From Xenoacremonium recifei (lineage: Eukaryota; Ascomycota; Sordariomycetes; Hypocreales; Nectriaceae): 64,000 nucleotides of DNA. This document shows positions 48,442 to 59,224 of this stretch, in pieces (the stretch's first letter is position 1; the number at the start of each line of letters is the position of its first letter). The DNA is taken from positions 372,001 through 436,000 of the forward strand of contig WOFQ01000023.1 of the NCBI GenBank assembly GCA_012184525.1, given 5' to 3'. A program made the position numbers and the translations under genes. The notes beneath the pieces were generated by a model that ran no database searches, was not told where the DNA came from, and saw nothing but the letters and a program-made list of their open reading frames with translations.

Positions 48442-48855
48442 ATGAAGTCCGTCATCTCCTCCATCATCATTGCCGCCAACTTCGCTACCAGCGCGCTGGC
48501 TGCTCCTTCGATGCCCTCACGACACCAGGAACGGGCTTCGGATGTCGCAGTTGCCAATGTTCTCGCCATCAACCATCCTATTAGTGGCACCAGCAGCCAA
48601 ACCGCTGTCAAGATCCCCTTTGGCAAACTGACGCACTTTGACGACCTTGAAATCACTGGCTTCGAACTCACCGGCGTCACGGTTAACATCCCCAACCTTG
48701 CAGCTCCTGCTGTCTCGCAGGTTGCGTGCCAACGATACCAGGACCAGTATGGTGTCCAGCCTGGCAGTGCAGTGTTCAAGAAGGGAGTCAACGCCAGTGT
48801 GAGCACTAACTCGGTCGACTTTGGCTGGGTGCTCTGCCACGTCAACGAGGCTTAA
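48442..48855 (+). CDS. Small secreted protein of unknown function
   Basis: Intronless gene for 137 residues. The start, with CATCAACATG context, gives a strong signal peptide (MKSVISSIIIAANFATSALA, cleavage after ALA). The mature part has only two Cys (in VSQVACQRYQDQYG and GWVLCHVNE) that could form one disulfide enclosing about 40 residues. There is one N-glycosylation sequon (NASV), and beta-strand-like alternation through FGKLTHFDDLEITGFELTGV. I do not recognise a family. It is not a hydrophobin (too few Cys) and has no enzyme motif. The sequence is typical of secreted, possibly surface-active or interaction proteins of ascomycetes. Confidence 0.8.
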   Translation: MKSVISSIIIAANFATSALAAPSMPSRHQERASDVAVANVLAINHPISGTSSQTAVKIPFGKLTHFDDLEITGFELTGVTVNIPNLAAPAVSQVACQRYQDQYGVQPGSAVFKKGVNASVSTNSVDFGWVLCHVNEA

Positions 48856-49396
48856 GACGGAACCGATGGGGCTCAGTTGCGAACATACGAAGTATACGAT
48901 TTGAAAAAGGATTATTATGAATGTCATCAAGAGGAGGAAACTAATGAATGGGCTGGTTTAGAAAGGAGGAATTTTGCATCATCTGCAGACAAGTGGTCGT
49001 CTGTATAATTTCGGGGTTACGAATTTCCCATCAATCTTGAATGGATGGTTAGATAGCTACAGTGATCTTCACTGCCACGTCATGCACGACTTTATGTAGT
49101 AAAAGAATTGGAATTGATTATGAGATCACCTGTAACTCTAAGTTTATGTACACGCGGCTTCGTGTAGTTATTTCTCTGGACAAGTTTGCGTACGAAGACT
49201 GAATGACTTACGGTTACATAGATACAAGTTTAACAATGCATGCATGTTTAATCGAAGATACGGGCCTTTGTTAGAGCCATGTGAACTCATCTGCTCCTGG
49301 TTCACAGTCACATTGAATCGCATCAAAGGTGGTTTGGCTGAACATTAATTATATTATTTAAAAATACATCAGGGATTGCTTTCTGGTCTCATTACG
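48856..49396. other. Convergent 3' region
   Basis: About 540 bp of AT-rich sequence between two convergent genes; nothing recognised. Confidence 0.5.
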
Positions 49397-52198
49397 TTAA
49401 TTGTGCACCCGATGCGGCGTGAATCCATCTGGTATCGGACGGCGAAGTAGTTCAGGGCTTGCCAGATTTAATAACCACATTGCGAGAAGAAGTACCGCGA
49501 CTCGAGCTTGAGGCGAGGCAACAAAGGAAATTACTGAAGACATGCGTCCATGGTGCCTAGGCCGAGTGTCTTGGTGATCGAAATCATCTAGGTTTACCTC
49601 AGAGAGAAGAGGCTCAAACCCGTCATCATTTTGTTTTGGGTTGAGATCATCAAGCGGATAACCCTCATCTGTTGAGAGCCCCTCAGAATCACCAGACGTG
49701 GAATCCACCAATGCGGCCGTCTTCTCGACGTCGCTATACGGGTGAGCTTCTGCTGAAAATTGGTTCGAGGGGTCAACAGCGGGAACCCTCATGTTCGTAT
49801 CATCCTTCTTCGGCAATTCCGTGTTCAATATGAGCTGAATAAGGTTTCCGGTAGCTGTTGCTGTGAGAGAGCTGATCCAAAGGAAGATGGGAAGAATGAT
49901 AGCGAGAGATCTCCATCGGTCCATAAGAGACCCATCGCCGTGAAAAGCTCCGACAAGAAGGATGCCCTCCGTATCACCAGCAAGGAGGAGGTGGAACTGA
50001 AGCGTGTAGGTTTCGAGAGAACATCGTCCAAGCCACGCCATAGCCTTGGAATAGTGGTTTTGAGCTGTTATGGAGACGTTCCGTACGGCAATGAAAGCCA
50101 GAATTGGCACAAATGAAAGATAAGGGTGCCAATTCCGGTAATCAGATAATGACTGAAATCTGGATGATGCGATAGCGTAGCCAAGCATGACTACGACGCC
50201 AAGCATAGCCAGGCTGAGCCTTAATGCCAGATGAAGATCTTGCTTTGTATGGCGATTGGCGATAGCGGTAAGCATACCGATGTATACCACAAATAAGTCC
50301 AGAGAGACTCGGTATTGCCAATCTCCAACATTCCATCGAATATGGAACACAATCTGGAGCAAAGCGAATAGCCAGCGTAAGAGGGGAGTACCCAGTATGA
50401 TGAACGTAACCAAAACTACCGAGACGCAGATTTTGGCCAGGACAAACTGTACATCCTCATTCAAACGCTTATGGCCGATTCCCATAGTCGCGTAGACTAT
50501 AAGGAACCAGAAGCTGACCAGGGGAGAGAAATAGTAGTTCATATAGTCCGTGTTCATGAAGTATGCCAAGGCGCATGGTAACAGATTGATCCGGAGAAGA
50601 ACGGAGGCCACGCGTTTGAAAGAGAAGTCCTTTTTGGTCATGAAATAGCTCGTATGACCATATCCGGTTTGGAATAGGTATGCTGCGACCAACAACCTGA
50701 TGACGACGTAGACTCCTTGTCCCTTAGAACCGGTCCAGTGGTAAACGAGAATTATGAACTGCATCCAGCCCTTCCACTCGTCTGTCTGATCGCGAGACAA
50801 GAAAGGTTGGTTAGGGCTGACTAGGAGCCCAGGCTTTGCTCGTGGCGTCTTTGATTTGCGCATTGTAAGAAGTCCGATGACAGCTGAGATGGTGCAAAAG
50901 GTACCGAAATCCTTTGAGGACCACAACTTTAATCCCTTGGCAACAAATTGAGTGCGATCGGCATAGTAACACATCAGCAAGGCCATAGAAAATGACCCCG
51001 TCTTCATGCTAAAGAATGACGAGTCTTCCGGCGCGAACCTGGGCGAGATCAAACCTAGTAATTCAGACAACAAACAGGTTGTAAGATAGGCGATGCTAAC
51101 AGCTACGGCCACACGCTGCACAAGACTCTTGTCACCGTAGTCGGTGCAGCACGTGCGGTTGTAGGGATATCCCTTCAGCCTGTCGAGTCTGGCATTGCAT
51201 CGAAGGTTGAGGAATACGTTCGCCTTGGTTTCGGCAACATTGTTGAGAACGTGCCAACCTTCCGTCGTGGGATCGCCGATGGTTTTCTCCTGGGAGGCGA
51301 CCATCTTTTCAAGAGCCCAAGCTGGCCAAAAACTCATGTTGCCGCTATTTTCGTCCAGGTATTCGTGCAGCTCCAGAAGTTTGTCCTGAGTCCCCTTGAC
51401 GTCAACCTCCTTGTTGTCGCCAGTATACACCGGTCCAGCCTCAGGGGCGAAGAAAACCTGGTTCCCGATGCCGTCAATAGGGTCCATTGGATTGGTAATG
51501 AAGTCGTCCCTCCCTCCCAGAATCTCAGACACGTTGGAAAGCGCGGTTGCGTACTCCGTGGCCATACGTTGCCAATCGTCCTTGGATTTTGCGTACCAAG
51601 AACCAGTACCCAGGATAGTCATTGCTGCGCTATGTTGTCGATTCATTGGAATGCCATGTATCCGATCTTGACTAGTCAGATTGAGCTTTCGGATTAGAGG
51701 TTTCTGTTTCGGGTGATCAAATGTTTCGAGATAAGGGTTCCAGTAGAACTGCAACTGAACGCCATGATACGTGAGGTTGAAGTGATCGTGTATGGGTTGT
51801 ACTTTCTCTTCGTCAAAGAGTGCCTCGTCTCTTTCCAACTGCATGATCATTAGTTGCCGCGAGGTCGCAGTGGGGAGATGCGGAATACTCACGAGTCGCG
51901 CGATACCGTAGGCGATGTGTCGCACTGTTGAGTCGCCGCTCAACACGATGGGTCGACCCTCCAGACATGATCTGATATCCGAAGAAGTGTATTTATGAAG
52001 CATGCATCCGTCCGGCTGCCAATTCTCAAAGGGCGCTCGAACGCCATTGTCGTCAGGGTGGTCGATCCAACTTCCAGTCTCGAGGAGAGCGCGGCATCGA
52101 TAAGGGTCGTCGCCAGGGAAGATCGTGCGGTAGCCGATGGAAAGAAGAAACAAAACGCTCGCTGCGACAAGGAAAGATCGTGAATTAAGAGAATTCAT
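49397..52198 (-). CDS. Cas1-type polysaccharide O-acetyltransferase, copy B (GDS intact)
   Basis: Golgi multi-pass O-acetyltransferase paralogous to copy A at 22554-25284. I place an intron at 51839-51892 (GTGAGT..CTAATGATCATGCAG), giving exons 51893-52198 (306 nt, identical in length to copy A exon 1) and 49397-51838, 915 residues. The intron is 54 nt with no stop, so the unspliced frame is also open. The lumenal domain has RCRALLETGSW, the catalytic block VLSGDSTVRHIAYG with the GDS serine, ILGTGSWYA, LNLRCNARLDR and CCTDYG. The expected Asp-x-x-His before LNLRCNA reads EGWH, so the Asp is Glu. The TM block includes EWKGWMQFIILVYHW, RLLVAAYLFQTGYGH and GRCSLETYTLQFH. A cytosolic acidic loop precedes the last TM, and both copies end PDGFTPHRV. 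Confidence 0.94.
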   Translation of the reverse strand: MNSLNSRSFLVAASVLFLLSIGYRTIFPGDDPYRCRALLETGSWIDHPDDNGVRAPFENWQPDGCMLHKYTSSDIRSCLEGRPIVLSGDSTVRHIAYGIARLVSIPHLPTATSRQLMIMQLERDEALFDEEKVQPIHDHFNLTYHGVQLQFYWNPYLETFDHPKQKPLIRKLNLTSQDRIHGIPMNRQHSAAMTILGTGSWYAKSKDDWQRMATEYATALSNVSEILGGRDDFITNPMDPIDGIGNQVFFAPEAGPVYTGDNKEVDVKGTQDKLLELHEYLDENSGNMSFWPAWALEKMVASQEKTIGDPTTEGWHVLNNVAETKANVFLNLRCNARLDRLKGYPYNRTCCTDYGDKSLVQRVAVAVSIAYLTTCLLSELLGLISPRFAPEDSSFFSMKTGSFSMALLMCYYADRTQFVAKGLKLWSSKDFGTFCTISAVIGLLTMRKSKTPRAKPGLLVSPNQPFLSRDQTDEWKGWMQFIILVYHWTGSKGQGVYVVIRLLVAAYLFQTGYGHTSYFMTKKDFSFKRVASVLLRINLLPCALAYFMNTDYMNYYFSPLVSFWFLIVYATMGIGHKRLNEDVQFVLAKICVSVVLVTFIILGTPLLRWLFALLQIVFHIRWNVGDWQYRVSLDLFVVYIGMLTAIANRHTKQDLHLALRLSLAMLGVVVMLGYAIASSRFQSLSDYRNWHPYLSFVPILAFIAVRNVSITAQNHYSKAMAWLGRCSLETYTLQFHLLLAGDTEGILLVGAFHGDGSLMDRWRSLAIILPIFLWISSLTATATGNLIQLILNTELPKKDDTNMRVPAVDPSNQFSAEAHPYSDVEKTAALVDSTSGDSEGLSTDEGYPLDDLNPKQNDDGFEPLLSEVNLDDFDHQDTRPRHHGRMSSVISFVASPQARVAVLLLAMWLLNLASPELLRRPIPDGFTPHRVHN

Positions 52199-53423
52199 AT
52201 TGGGCCCCCTTTGCAACATCCAACAATGGGTAAAGAACGTCGAGAAAGGATGCTGTCGCGGGGAAGAAAGGAGGGAAACCGCCGAGAGCACGGAATGATA
52301 GATAAATTGACGTCGCCCCTGACTAGAACAACTGAGATTAGCCCCAGATCAATCAATCTTACTGTGGGGGTTGCTACGCTGCAGAATGCTTATCCCATTG
52401 CTTCTACTTGGTTGAGCGTTGATTGCGTCTTTCCCCGAATTCTGGCGTGATGCTTGAACCCTGTTCTATAGCACGTGATAATACCAATATCAGGCATGAC
52501 ATACTTTCGAAGAATGATCGACTACCGTTCGTTTATTTACTCTCTGGAATGTTGTTTCTTAGCTTCAATACCTTTTGGGATTATTCCTGCCTGTATTTTT
52601 TGTTTTACATGACGAAGAGTCAATCATTCATCCGCAGAGCTCGTCAGAGACAGAACGTTGTACTTTGATCCTATAAACATTCTGACCAAGGCGAAACAAC
52701 TTTTATATGGCCTAAAGTGTGATAGAGAATTCCATAGTGCAAAGCAAGAGTATGAGGTGCTATTAGCTTTGTTTTACGCAGTTTGGTCGGCAGCACGATG
52801 AGCAACGCGAGGAGAGAAGGGGTGGCTTTTTAGTATGTTTCCCCGTCCCTATATATTATATCTTTATCTACTCCAACGCGACCTTCATAGATTGAAGTGT
52901 CGCGCCGATCATGAACTTGACTCCAGCCTCCGCGACCTTTGTATAAGAGCGTGCAGATCAGAGATTTCTCAACTGTACAGAATTTGTGGGTTGTCAAATA
53001 CGTTGCCTGTTCTCAGTGAGGAAGAGAAGAAGAAACAGCAAAGGGATCTCTGACAATGCGTTAACCTCTGGGGAGGCTCCTTTTCTTTGCTTGATTGTAT
53101 GCACAGTTTAATTCGTTTCCACACCTTCATGTCTAGTCCAACTTCGTCTAGACCAAAGCGACAGACCCCCGCGATATTCAAAGTCGTACAAGCCCGAGCC
53201 AATTGTGCAATGATAGTAAAATAAGTACGAGCTGACGAATAGCATAGCGCGACAACTCCTCTGCCCCAGCGTGGTAACGTCTATTTTCAGAACTTGAGAA
53301 GTGTACAAGTTGGGTTCCTGCGCCTTGATGTTGGTTGCGTCTTTTGTTTCAAAACAGAAATTGACAATTTTAAGCGAATCTTTAACAATTCTTGTACACA
53401 GCGCCTCGACAATATGACCAACG
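52199..53423. other. Intergenic, no gene recognised
   Basis: About 1.2 kb. The left end is the promoter of Cas1-type copy B. The rest is AT-rich with short frames only. Confidence 0.45.
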
Positions 53424-54313
53424 TTGAACCAGAACGTGCTCGGTGAAACGAGTCGGGAGGTTGAGCGTCTCCGCAAACAGCACAGATGGACCCAGACTTG
53501 TACGAAAGGCAGGATTATCTTTGCTCCTATGGATATTAAGAACCCTAATTTGAAGTTGCTAGATGTTGGATGCGCAGATGGTAAGAACTGGTCAGCGACT
53601 CACATTGAGTATGCCTTGAAACAATTGTCAGGCATCTTCCTCCGCGATCTGCAGAGAGAAGTCTCCTACGGCCCAGCTTGTTCGTGTCGACGTGAGGCAA
53701 GACTTCTTGCCACCATCATCCCAAGGCAATATTCGCTATGCGCAAGCAATACGATGTCTGTGATCCTCCTTCAAAGGACCAAGGCAGTTGTAGATCTAAC
53801 GCGCGTACGATACGTTCTCGCTGGGGGTGCAAGGGTTGGCATTGACGGTGTCATCTCGAATCTAGTTGGTGAGACAGTACTCCGTGATCCATCATAAGAA
53901 GATAGAGAGCATTTCTCATTCAATGGCGTAGATACTCTTGCTCCTGGAGGCTGGCCACAAGTTCAGGAAATGGATTTGGCTATAAGCGAAACCGGAACCG
54001 CGCTTAGCGATGTCGCTGTAGTGATCGGAGGGATTTTTGACAAGTCCGGGATGGGAGCAAGTTATGCAGCAAAGCTGTAGCAGAATTTCAAGACCGCTAG
54101 TCTTGAGAACATAAGCTTTCAGACATGGTGCTGCAAAAGGTGAGCATTAAACCTCGTCCGGAAGATAACTTCAGGTACTGATTTTTGGGAGCTCTTGCGG
54201 TTGATTTCCCGGAAAGTGTATTCGACAACCTGGAAGAAAGGTTCGAGAAGGAAGCCAGGGAGAAAGGAGCAATGTTTAAGTCCTTCGTGGCCTGCGGACA
54301 GAAAGCGACATGA
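53424..54313 (+). pseudogene. Broken SAM-dependent methyltransferase (LaeA/UbiE-like class I)
   Basis: Clear fungal methyltransferase blocks in order: EVERLRKQHRWTQTCTKGRI, motif I LLDVGCADG (joined by an intact-looking intron 53581-53631 to IFLRDLQREVS), FLPPSSQGNIRYAQ, YDVCDPPSKD, LTRVRYVLAGGARVGIDG, VISNLV, then LAPGGWPQVQEMDLAISETG, SDVAVVIGGIFDKSGMGA and NLEERFEKEAREKGAMFKSF. The blocks between 53660 and 53800 lie in three different frames, a stop follows SYAAKL (about 54078), and the ATG at 53414 is out of frame with the body. The gene is dead by several mutations. Intact relatives are small-molecule methyltransferases frequently found in secondary-metabolite clusters, which fits the neighbouring terpene cyclase. 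Confidence 0.87.
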
Positions 54314-54607
54314 GGTGAAGACTGTCAATAACCCCTTTCATGTCCGATGTGCTGGCGATTAAGCTCAAGATGAAACGAACTCATAGGTAATCCATTAGAA
54401 GATGATCTAAATTGTTTAATATCAATTGCAGTAGTATCAATCTCAGTGTATCCTCCATGCTAAGCTAAAAAGTTCCTCCAGGCTAAGTTCAAAGCATCCT
54501 CCCAGTGATATAATAGCTGTCCAGTTTAAATATGGTCATTGAGGAGCACAGTCCTTAATTCGTACAATCATCAATCCAGCAGGACCCTGCTCTCATGACA
54601 GGAAGAT

Positions 54608-56251
54608 CTAGACTGGGTGCTCGAGGTCAAAGTATCTCAATTCTTTCACTTCGGCACCTCTAGTACCGAAATATCGCTGAGATTTAAAGCTATAGGGATT
54701 AGCCATAGTGCTATGTGTTCAAGGTCTGGTCACAAACCTCCAGTGGGCATTGCCAAGAGCCATGTTGCGGCAACAGTCGACCCATCGCAAAAGTTCTTTG
54801 TCAAGCTTCTCACCATAGGGAGGGAGCTTGGAGAGACCCAGATACCAGTCGGAGTAGCATTTGTCAATGCGACGACCGATTTCATCTACAGCGGCTTGTT
54901 CTGAGATGTGCTGGCCCTTCAGGAGCCGGATTAGGTTGATATCGCCATTTTCTGCCTACTCACTGTTAGCTTGGGTCAGGCATGAAATTGTTTCAACTTA
55001 CCAGATCCTTCGGCAGCGACAAGATATCGTTTGAACTAGACATATTCATCAGTATTTGAGAATGAAACATCGGCTAGCAACTCTTACAGAATCATGAGGT
55101 CCAGAGAGATACGCATGCATTCTTGAATGGAGGGGTGCTCAATGTAGGACTGGGGTAGGCGGATATCACAGCAGTATCTAGATCAATTAGCAAGGTAAAA
55201 TAGTATGCGTGCCTTCTAATCACTCACTCGACCATAGCAAAGCTAGGGAGTCCTCCGAGGGTGATTCTTCGGCGGTCCATGTACTCGTCAATCTGGGTGT
55301 TGGCCCAGGTCTCGTCCTTGATGGAGTGGACTTGCTCCATTAGGCCCTCAAACCAAACGGCATGGTACTCTCTGAAACGCTTCTGTCGGTCTGAGGAATA
55401 GTCAGCAGATGGCCTAGAAGATCTAGGTATTCTGGAAGACACTAACCAGGGAGGGACCTCTGAGATGGGGTTAGTTAATCGTCGGGACTCTTAAATTGCA
55501 GGGTTAACACACCTTCTGGAATCTCTGCCAAATAGTCTGGAAGAGCCAAAGAAGTGGCTTATCATCCTTGTCAATAGGAGGATGATCGTCCACTACGATG
55601 GAAAGAGCCTCGTCGATGGCGGCCTGAGCGCGGATGGGGTCATCCTTAAGATGGCCTTCATCGAACTCTGACTAGGTCTCAACACTTCTGGATCTAAATA
55701 AATCATTTGAACATTGACTCACGATCATCAAACATAAAAGCCTAAAAATTTGCATTAGAATCTCTACGTCATCATGGACAACACTTAGAAATGGTGTTGG
55801 ATAACCTACCCAGTACTGCCAGTCAGTAAGCGTACGGAGGGCCTCTTTGTCCGCGTACGGGACCCAAATCGCGCAAAGATAGCCGAAGTCTGCCTTGGCA
55901 TATTGAATTGCAGCATACTCGTCCATATGGAACAACCTTGGGGGGAAATGAGCTTGGGAACACGTATTGAGGCTAATGGTCATACTCTTTGAAGGCCTCG
56001 GCAGACTCTTGCTTGACTGCCTCATAATGAACATTTACAACCGGGTCGGCGGCCATAATGGACGAGAACATGTCCGGAAAGTGAATCCGAAGCTTGCCCT
56101 GCAGCGCCTTGGGCGGCTGGACCTTGGAGGACACATCATGGGCTTCGGCTATACTCAACATGGTGTTTGAGGAGAGTTCGGTCTTGTGATTACGGGATTT
56201 CAATATGCTGGAGAAGAGGTGCCACGGGAGGAGAGATTGGAAACGATGCAT
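54608..56251 (-). CDS. Sesquiterpene-type cyclase (class I terpene synthase)
   Basis: Cyclises a prenyl diphosphate, most likely farnesyl diphosphate. Ten exons: 55986-56251, 55810-55936, 55723-55741, 55513-55667, 55447-55459, 55228-55390, 55088-55177, 55002-55035, 54738-54955 and 54608-54689, 388 residues with no stop. Two are microexons of 19 and 13 nt. The Asp-rich metal motif is FMFDDQFDEG (DDxxD, about residue 136), encoded across the 19-nt exon. The NSE triad is NDILSLPKDLAENGD (about residue 280; the final Glu position is Asp). The C-terminal RY pair is in SQRYFG. KADFGYLCAIWVP and HYEAVKQES are typical of the fungal presilphiperfolanol/trichodiene-like group (PF19086). The product cannot be predicted. 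It is flanked by a dead methyltransferase and a dead dioxygenase. Confidence 0.92.
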
Positions 56252-58124
56252 GGCGTCGGCTTGAGTCTAGTAATGACTAGAGAGGGCAATGGGGCCTACA
56301 CTTATTACACTTATCGCCACGCCAAGTATCACGGCCGAGGAGCATAGCCGGGGTTGCTTCGCGTCATTGGGCACCTAGAGCCAACAGACTGGGACGGATT
56401 TGCCCCATTCATCCTCTTAGTCGTATCATAGCGACAGGGAGGCGGTACGTGGCCTGATTTAATTGACTTGGTATCTGGCCATGGGCCTCGGGCTTTGCTG
56501 GCCATTTCCACCCCCAATCCTACCTTGTGTAACCCTGCAATCTTAGCGTGTAGAGACTAAGGAATGGTTCGTCCGTTTGGGAGGGTTGGTCATGAAGTTG
56601 CTCCTCTTCCGGGCCACATACGGGATGAACTGTCACGGGGGGAGGCAGCGATGGAACGTGTTGGTTATCACGGTGCTCTATTTTCTGACAGATAGGCTTT
56701 CTTTATCTCCCATATGCAGGCATTCATCGACAGTGCAGCGGGTGCTCCGTTAGCATCTTCGGCGCCCGAGGACAGTCCGTCCCATCCCATCCTCACCTTC
56801 TCCACCACTGGCCAGGGAACGAAAGCACTATACTAGCTTCAGTGCGCGGACCGTGGAGGAGTGGTCCTCCCTTCGGCTATGATTGGCTTTCCAGGGCGGA
56901 ACACGAATGGTTTGATCCGCTCCCGGTCCCGTACCGCTCATTCGATTGTGAGGGACATTGACGTGAATATGTCCATCTGGATAGATAACGAATACCACCC
57001 AGCGGGTAGATCGGATCATGTTTGGCGCTCGGCTCGTCCCTTGACCGCTACTGAGAGATAGGTATAGTGGGATGCTGTTGGCCATTCACATCACGGGTTG
57101 AAAACCTGGAAGCGAGCGGGAAGGACACGGGAAGCGAACAAATGGCTCGCTGCACGTCAACGCAACCCTACTAGTACAGGTACTTTTGGGATGATGTGTT
57201 CTTAGCGAGAATGTGGCTTGTGTCCTAACCACTAATGCATAAAGGCGTACTGTGACTTCGTATGCTTGTAAAAGAGCAATTGGCAGTGCTAATTGAACCT
57301 TCGCCGATGCATATCAAACTTTCTCTCAACAACATCTCGTGAGGCTCACAGTGGTGATTTTGGCGACTTGCTTCGCGCGCCGAGACAGGGATAAGCCGAA
57401 AGTCCCCACTGAACGCTTTCAGTTCAAATACTCAGCTCACAGCGCCTTGTCCAGGTGAGAAAGCAGGCTGTTGTTCGGCCTTTCAAAAAGATGAGGTTTC
57501 TCGTCGTTGAACGGTCGTTGGATTCCCTGTCAAAAGACGACCTGCTACTGGTCGAAGATCTGATCACATCAGGCTGCATCGCTGAATCACATTTCCTTGA
57601 TTGGAGGGCGGCGTGCAGCCTGCCACCCACCCCCCACTACAGAACAGCCAGTTGTGAGACATGCTCTAGCTCAACTGAGGAAGTTGACAGCTGCACGATG
57701 GGCTGAAATGGATCCCGGCTGAAATCATTCAGCGAGTAGGGTTGAGGCAGTTCGTGGGATGCCGAATCTTCGATCTGTTGGCCCAGGCCAGCGGTAACCT
57801 ATGGTTTTTCACCATTTCGGCGGCTGGATAATGTGGACTGAGGCAGAAATCAAGCTTATATAAACGGTAAGTGCGCTGTTAGAGGCTACGGATTTGGTCT
57901 TTACTCAGCCATGGTTCTTTTCAACTCGAGGGAACCCCGCGGGAGGACGTGGATCGACGGGGAAGAAGCCAACAAGATTGCACTTTAGCTTCATTTTAGT
58001 CGAAAAAGCAAAGACAAATGCGGCTCTTCATCATAAAAAGCAAAAAATGGTGTTTTAGTCACTATCACATACTCCGTACTCTGCAGCCTAAATTTCCGTA
58101 GCCTGGTCGAGATGACCTCACGAA
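56252..58124. other. Intergenic, no gene recognised
   Basis: About 1.9 kb. The left end is the terpene cyclase promoter. A plus-strand frame at 57455-57706 (83 codons) has no recognisable motif. No tRNA or repeat noticed. Confidence 0.45.
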
Positions 58125-59224
58125 CTAGTCAACGTCTGGAATCGGCAGCCCGTCCACGATCTTGACTTTCAATCCTAAGCTGTCTAAAGCTGCTGCGCTG
58201 TTCTGGTTGCGTAATGCACTGTTCTCAGAGTCCGTCGCAAGAACAAAATCATACTTCCTGAGCCAGGCGCCAACGGCGATGTCATACGTAGCAGCACACG
58301 AAGCATCAACCTTGCCTAGGTCGACGACGAGTGATTCTTTGACACCAAACACAGCATCAGAGTTCTCGTAAGGATCGTTTCGAAGGTAGAGGGCCCTTAT
58401 ATAGTAATTAGAGTGAAAGTAGTTGGTACGGCTCTAAATGACTACCACTCACGTAATAAGATGGTCATAGCCTTCCTTTTCGAACATGAAATGTATGTGA
58501 CTGGGACGATATGGATGTCGTGCAAGTTTCTGCAGGAGCTTTCCAACCGGTCCCTCATTTGGGATCGGGTAAGGAACAGGCTTAATAGCTTTGAACCAAA
58601 ATACGCCCTCATTGTCACTGTACATTGCGCATCTTCCATCTAGGCCGTCGCGCTCCGCGTGCTGCACATCATAGTGGCCAGTGGAGTCCGTTTCCCATAT
58701 ATCAATCTTGACATTTGAGATTGGGTTTCCTGCGGCGTCTTTGACTATGCAAACATGGGCTCACCTTCAGCATCGTCGGATATCTGGCCACCCTGGGAAA
58801 GCGTAGGAGCATCATGTGTGTGAAAGGGACCTAGCATAGTGCCTTCTGTTGAGCCAGGCGGCTTTGGATGGTCGATAGAATCCACAAGGAGGGACAAACC
58901 GAAGACGTCTGAGAGTAGAATGATCACCCGATACAGCTAAGTATGTGTGGAACATCGTCCCAACTAATTTTGGAGGTAGTGCCTTACCTGATGAACATCA
59001 GTACATATCTTCCCAACCTCGGTCAGGAAGAGAATCCCTGCCATCCACTCTCGCGTGCTTAGACGAGTCTCTCGTACGAGGTTGTGGAGGTAGGACACTA
59101 AGCGCTCCAGCACCTATTTCATCCGGGCGTCTCGGCAGTTCGAATTAATGAGATTGACATTGTCTGTGATATTTTCGATCGTCAAGTTCTTGACGACGGG
59201 CACCTTGACGTTGGCAGGATCCAT
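58125..59224 (-). pseudogene. Broken intradiol ring-cleavage dioxygenase (catechol/hydroxyquinol 1,2-dioxygenase type)
   Basis: Family blocks in order on the minus strand: LTIENITDNVNLINSNC (start ATG 59222-59224), VLERLVSYLHNLVRETRLST, EWMAGILFLTEVGKICTDVH, then after an intron ILLSDVFGLSLLVDSIDHP, GSTEGTMLGPFHTHDAP, DIWETDSTGHYDVQ, the Fe-ligand regions YPIPNEGPVGKLL and RHPYRPSHIHFMF, and after a second intron ALYLRNDPYENSDAVFGVK to PIPDVD and a TAG at 58125-58127. Two clear lesions exist: TAG at 59114-59116, where Tyr is expected after DARMK, and a frameshift at about 58750-58757, between GEPMF and IVKDAAGNPISNVKI. The Fe-binding Tyr and His residues are otherwise preserved, so inactivation looks recent. 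Intact relatives cleave catechols to muconates. Confidence 0.88.

Noticed and set aside
58745..58757. Explaining the dioxygenase frame change by an intron
   Set aside because: The only GT..AG pair at the right place would make an intron of about 20 nt, far below the fungal minimum, so a frameshift is the simpler reading.
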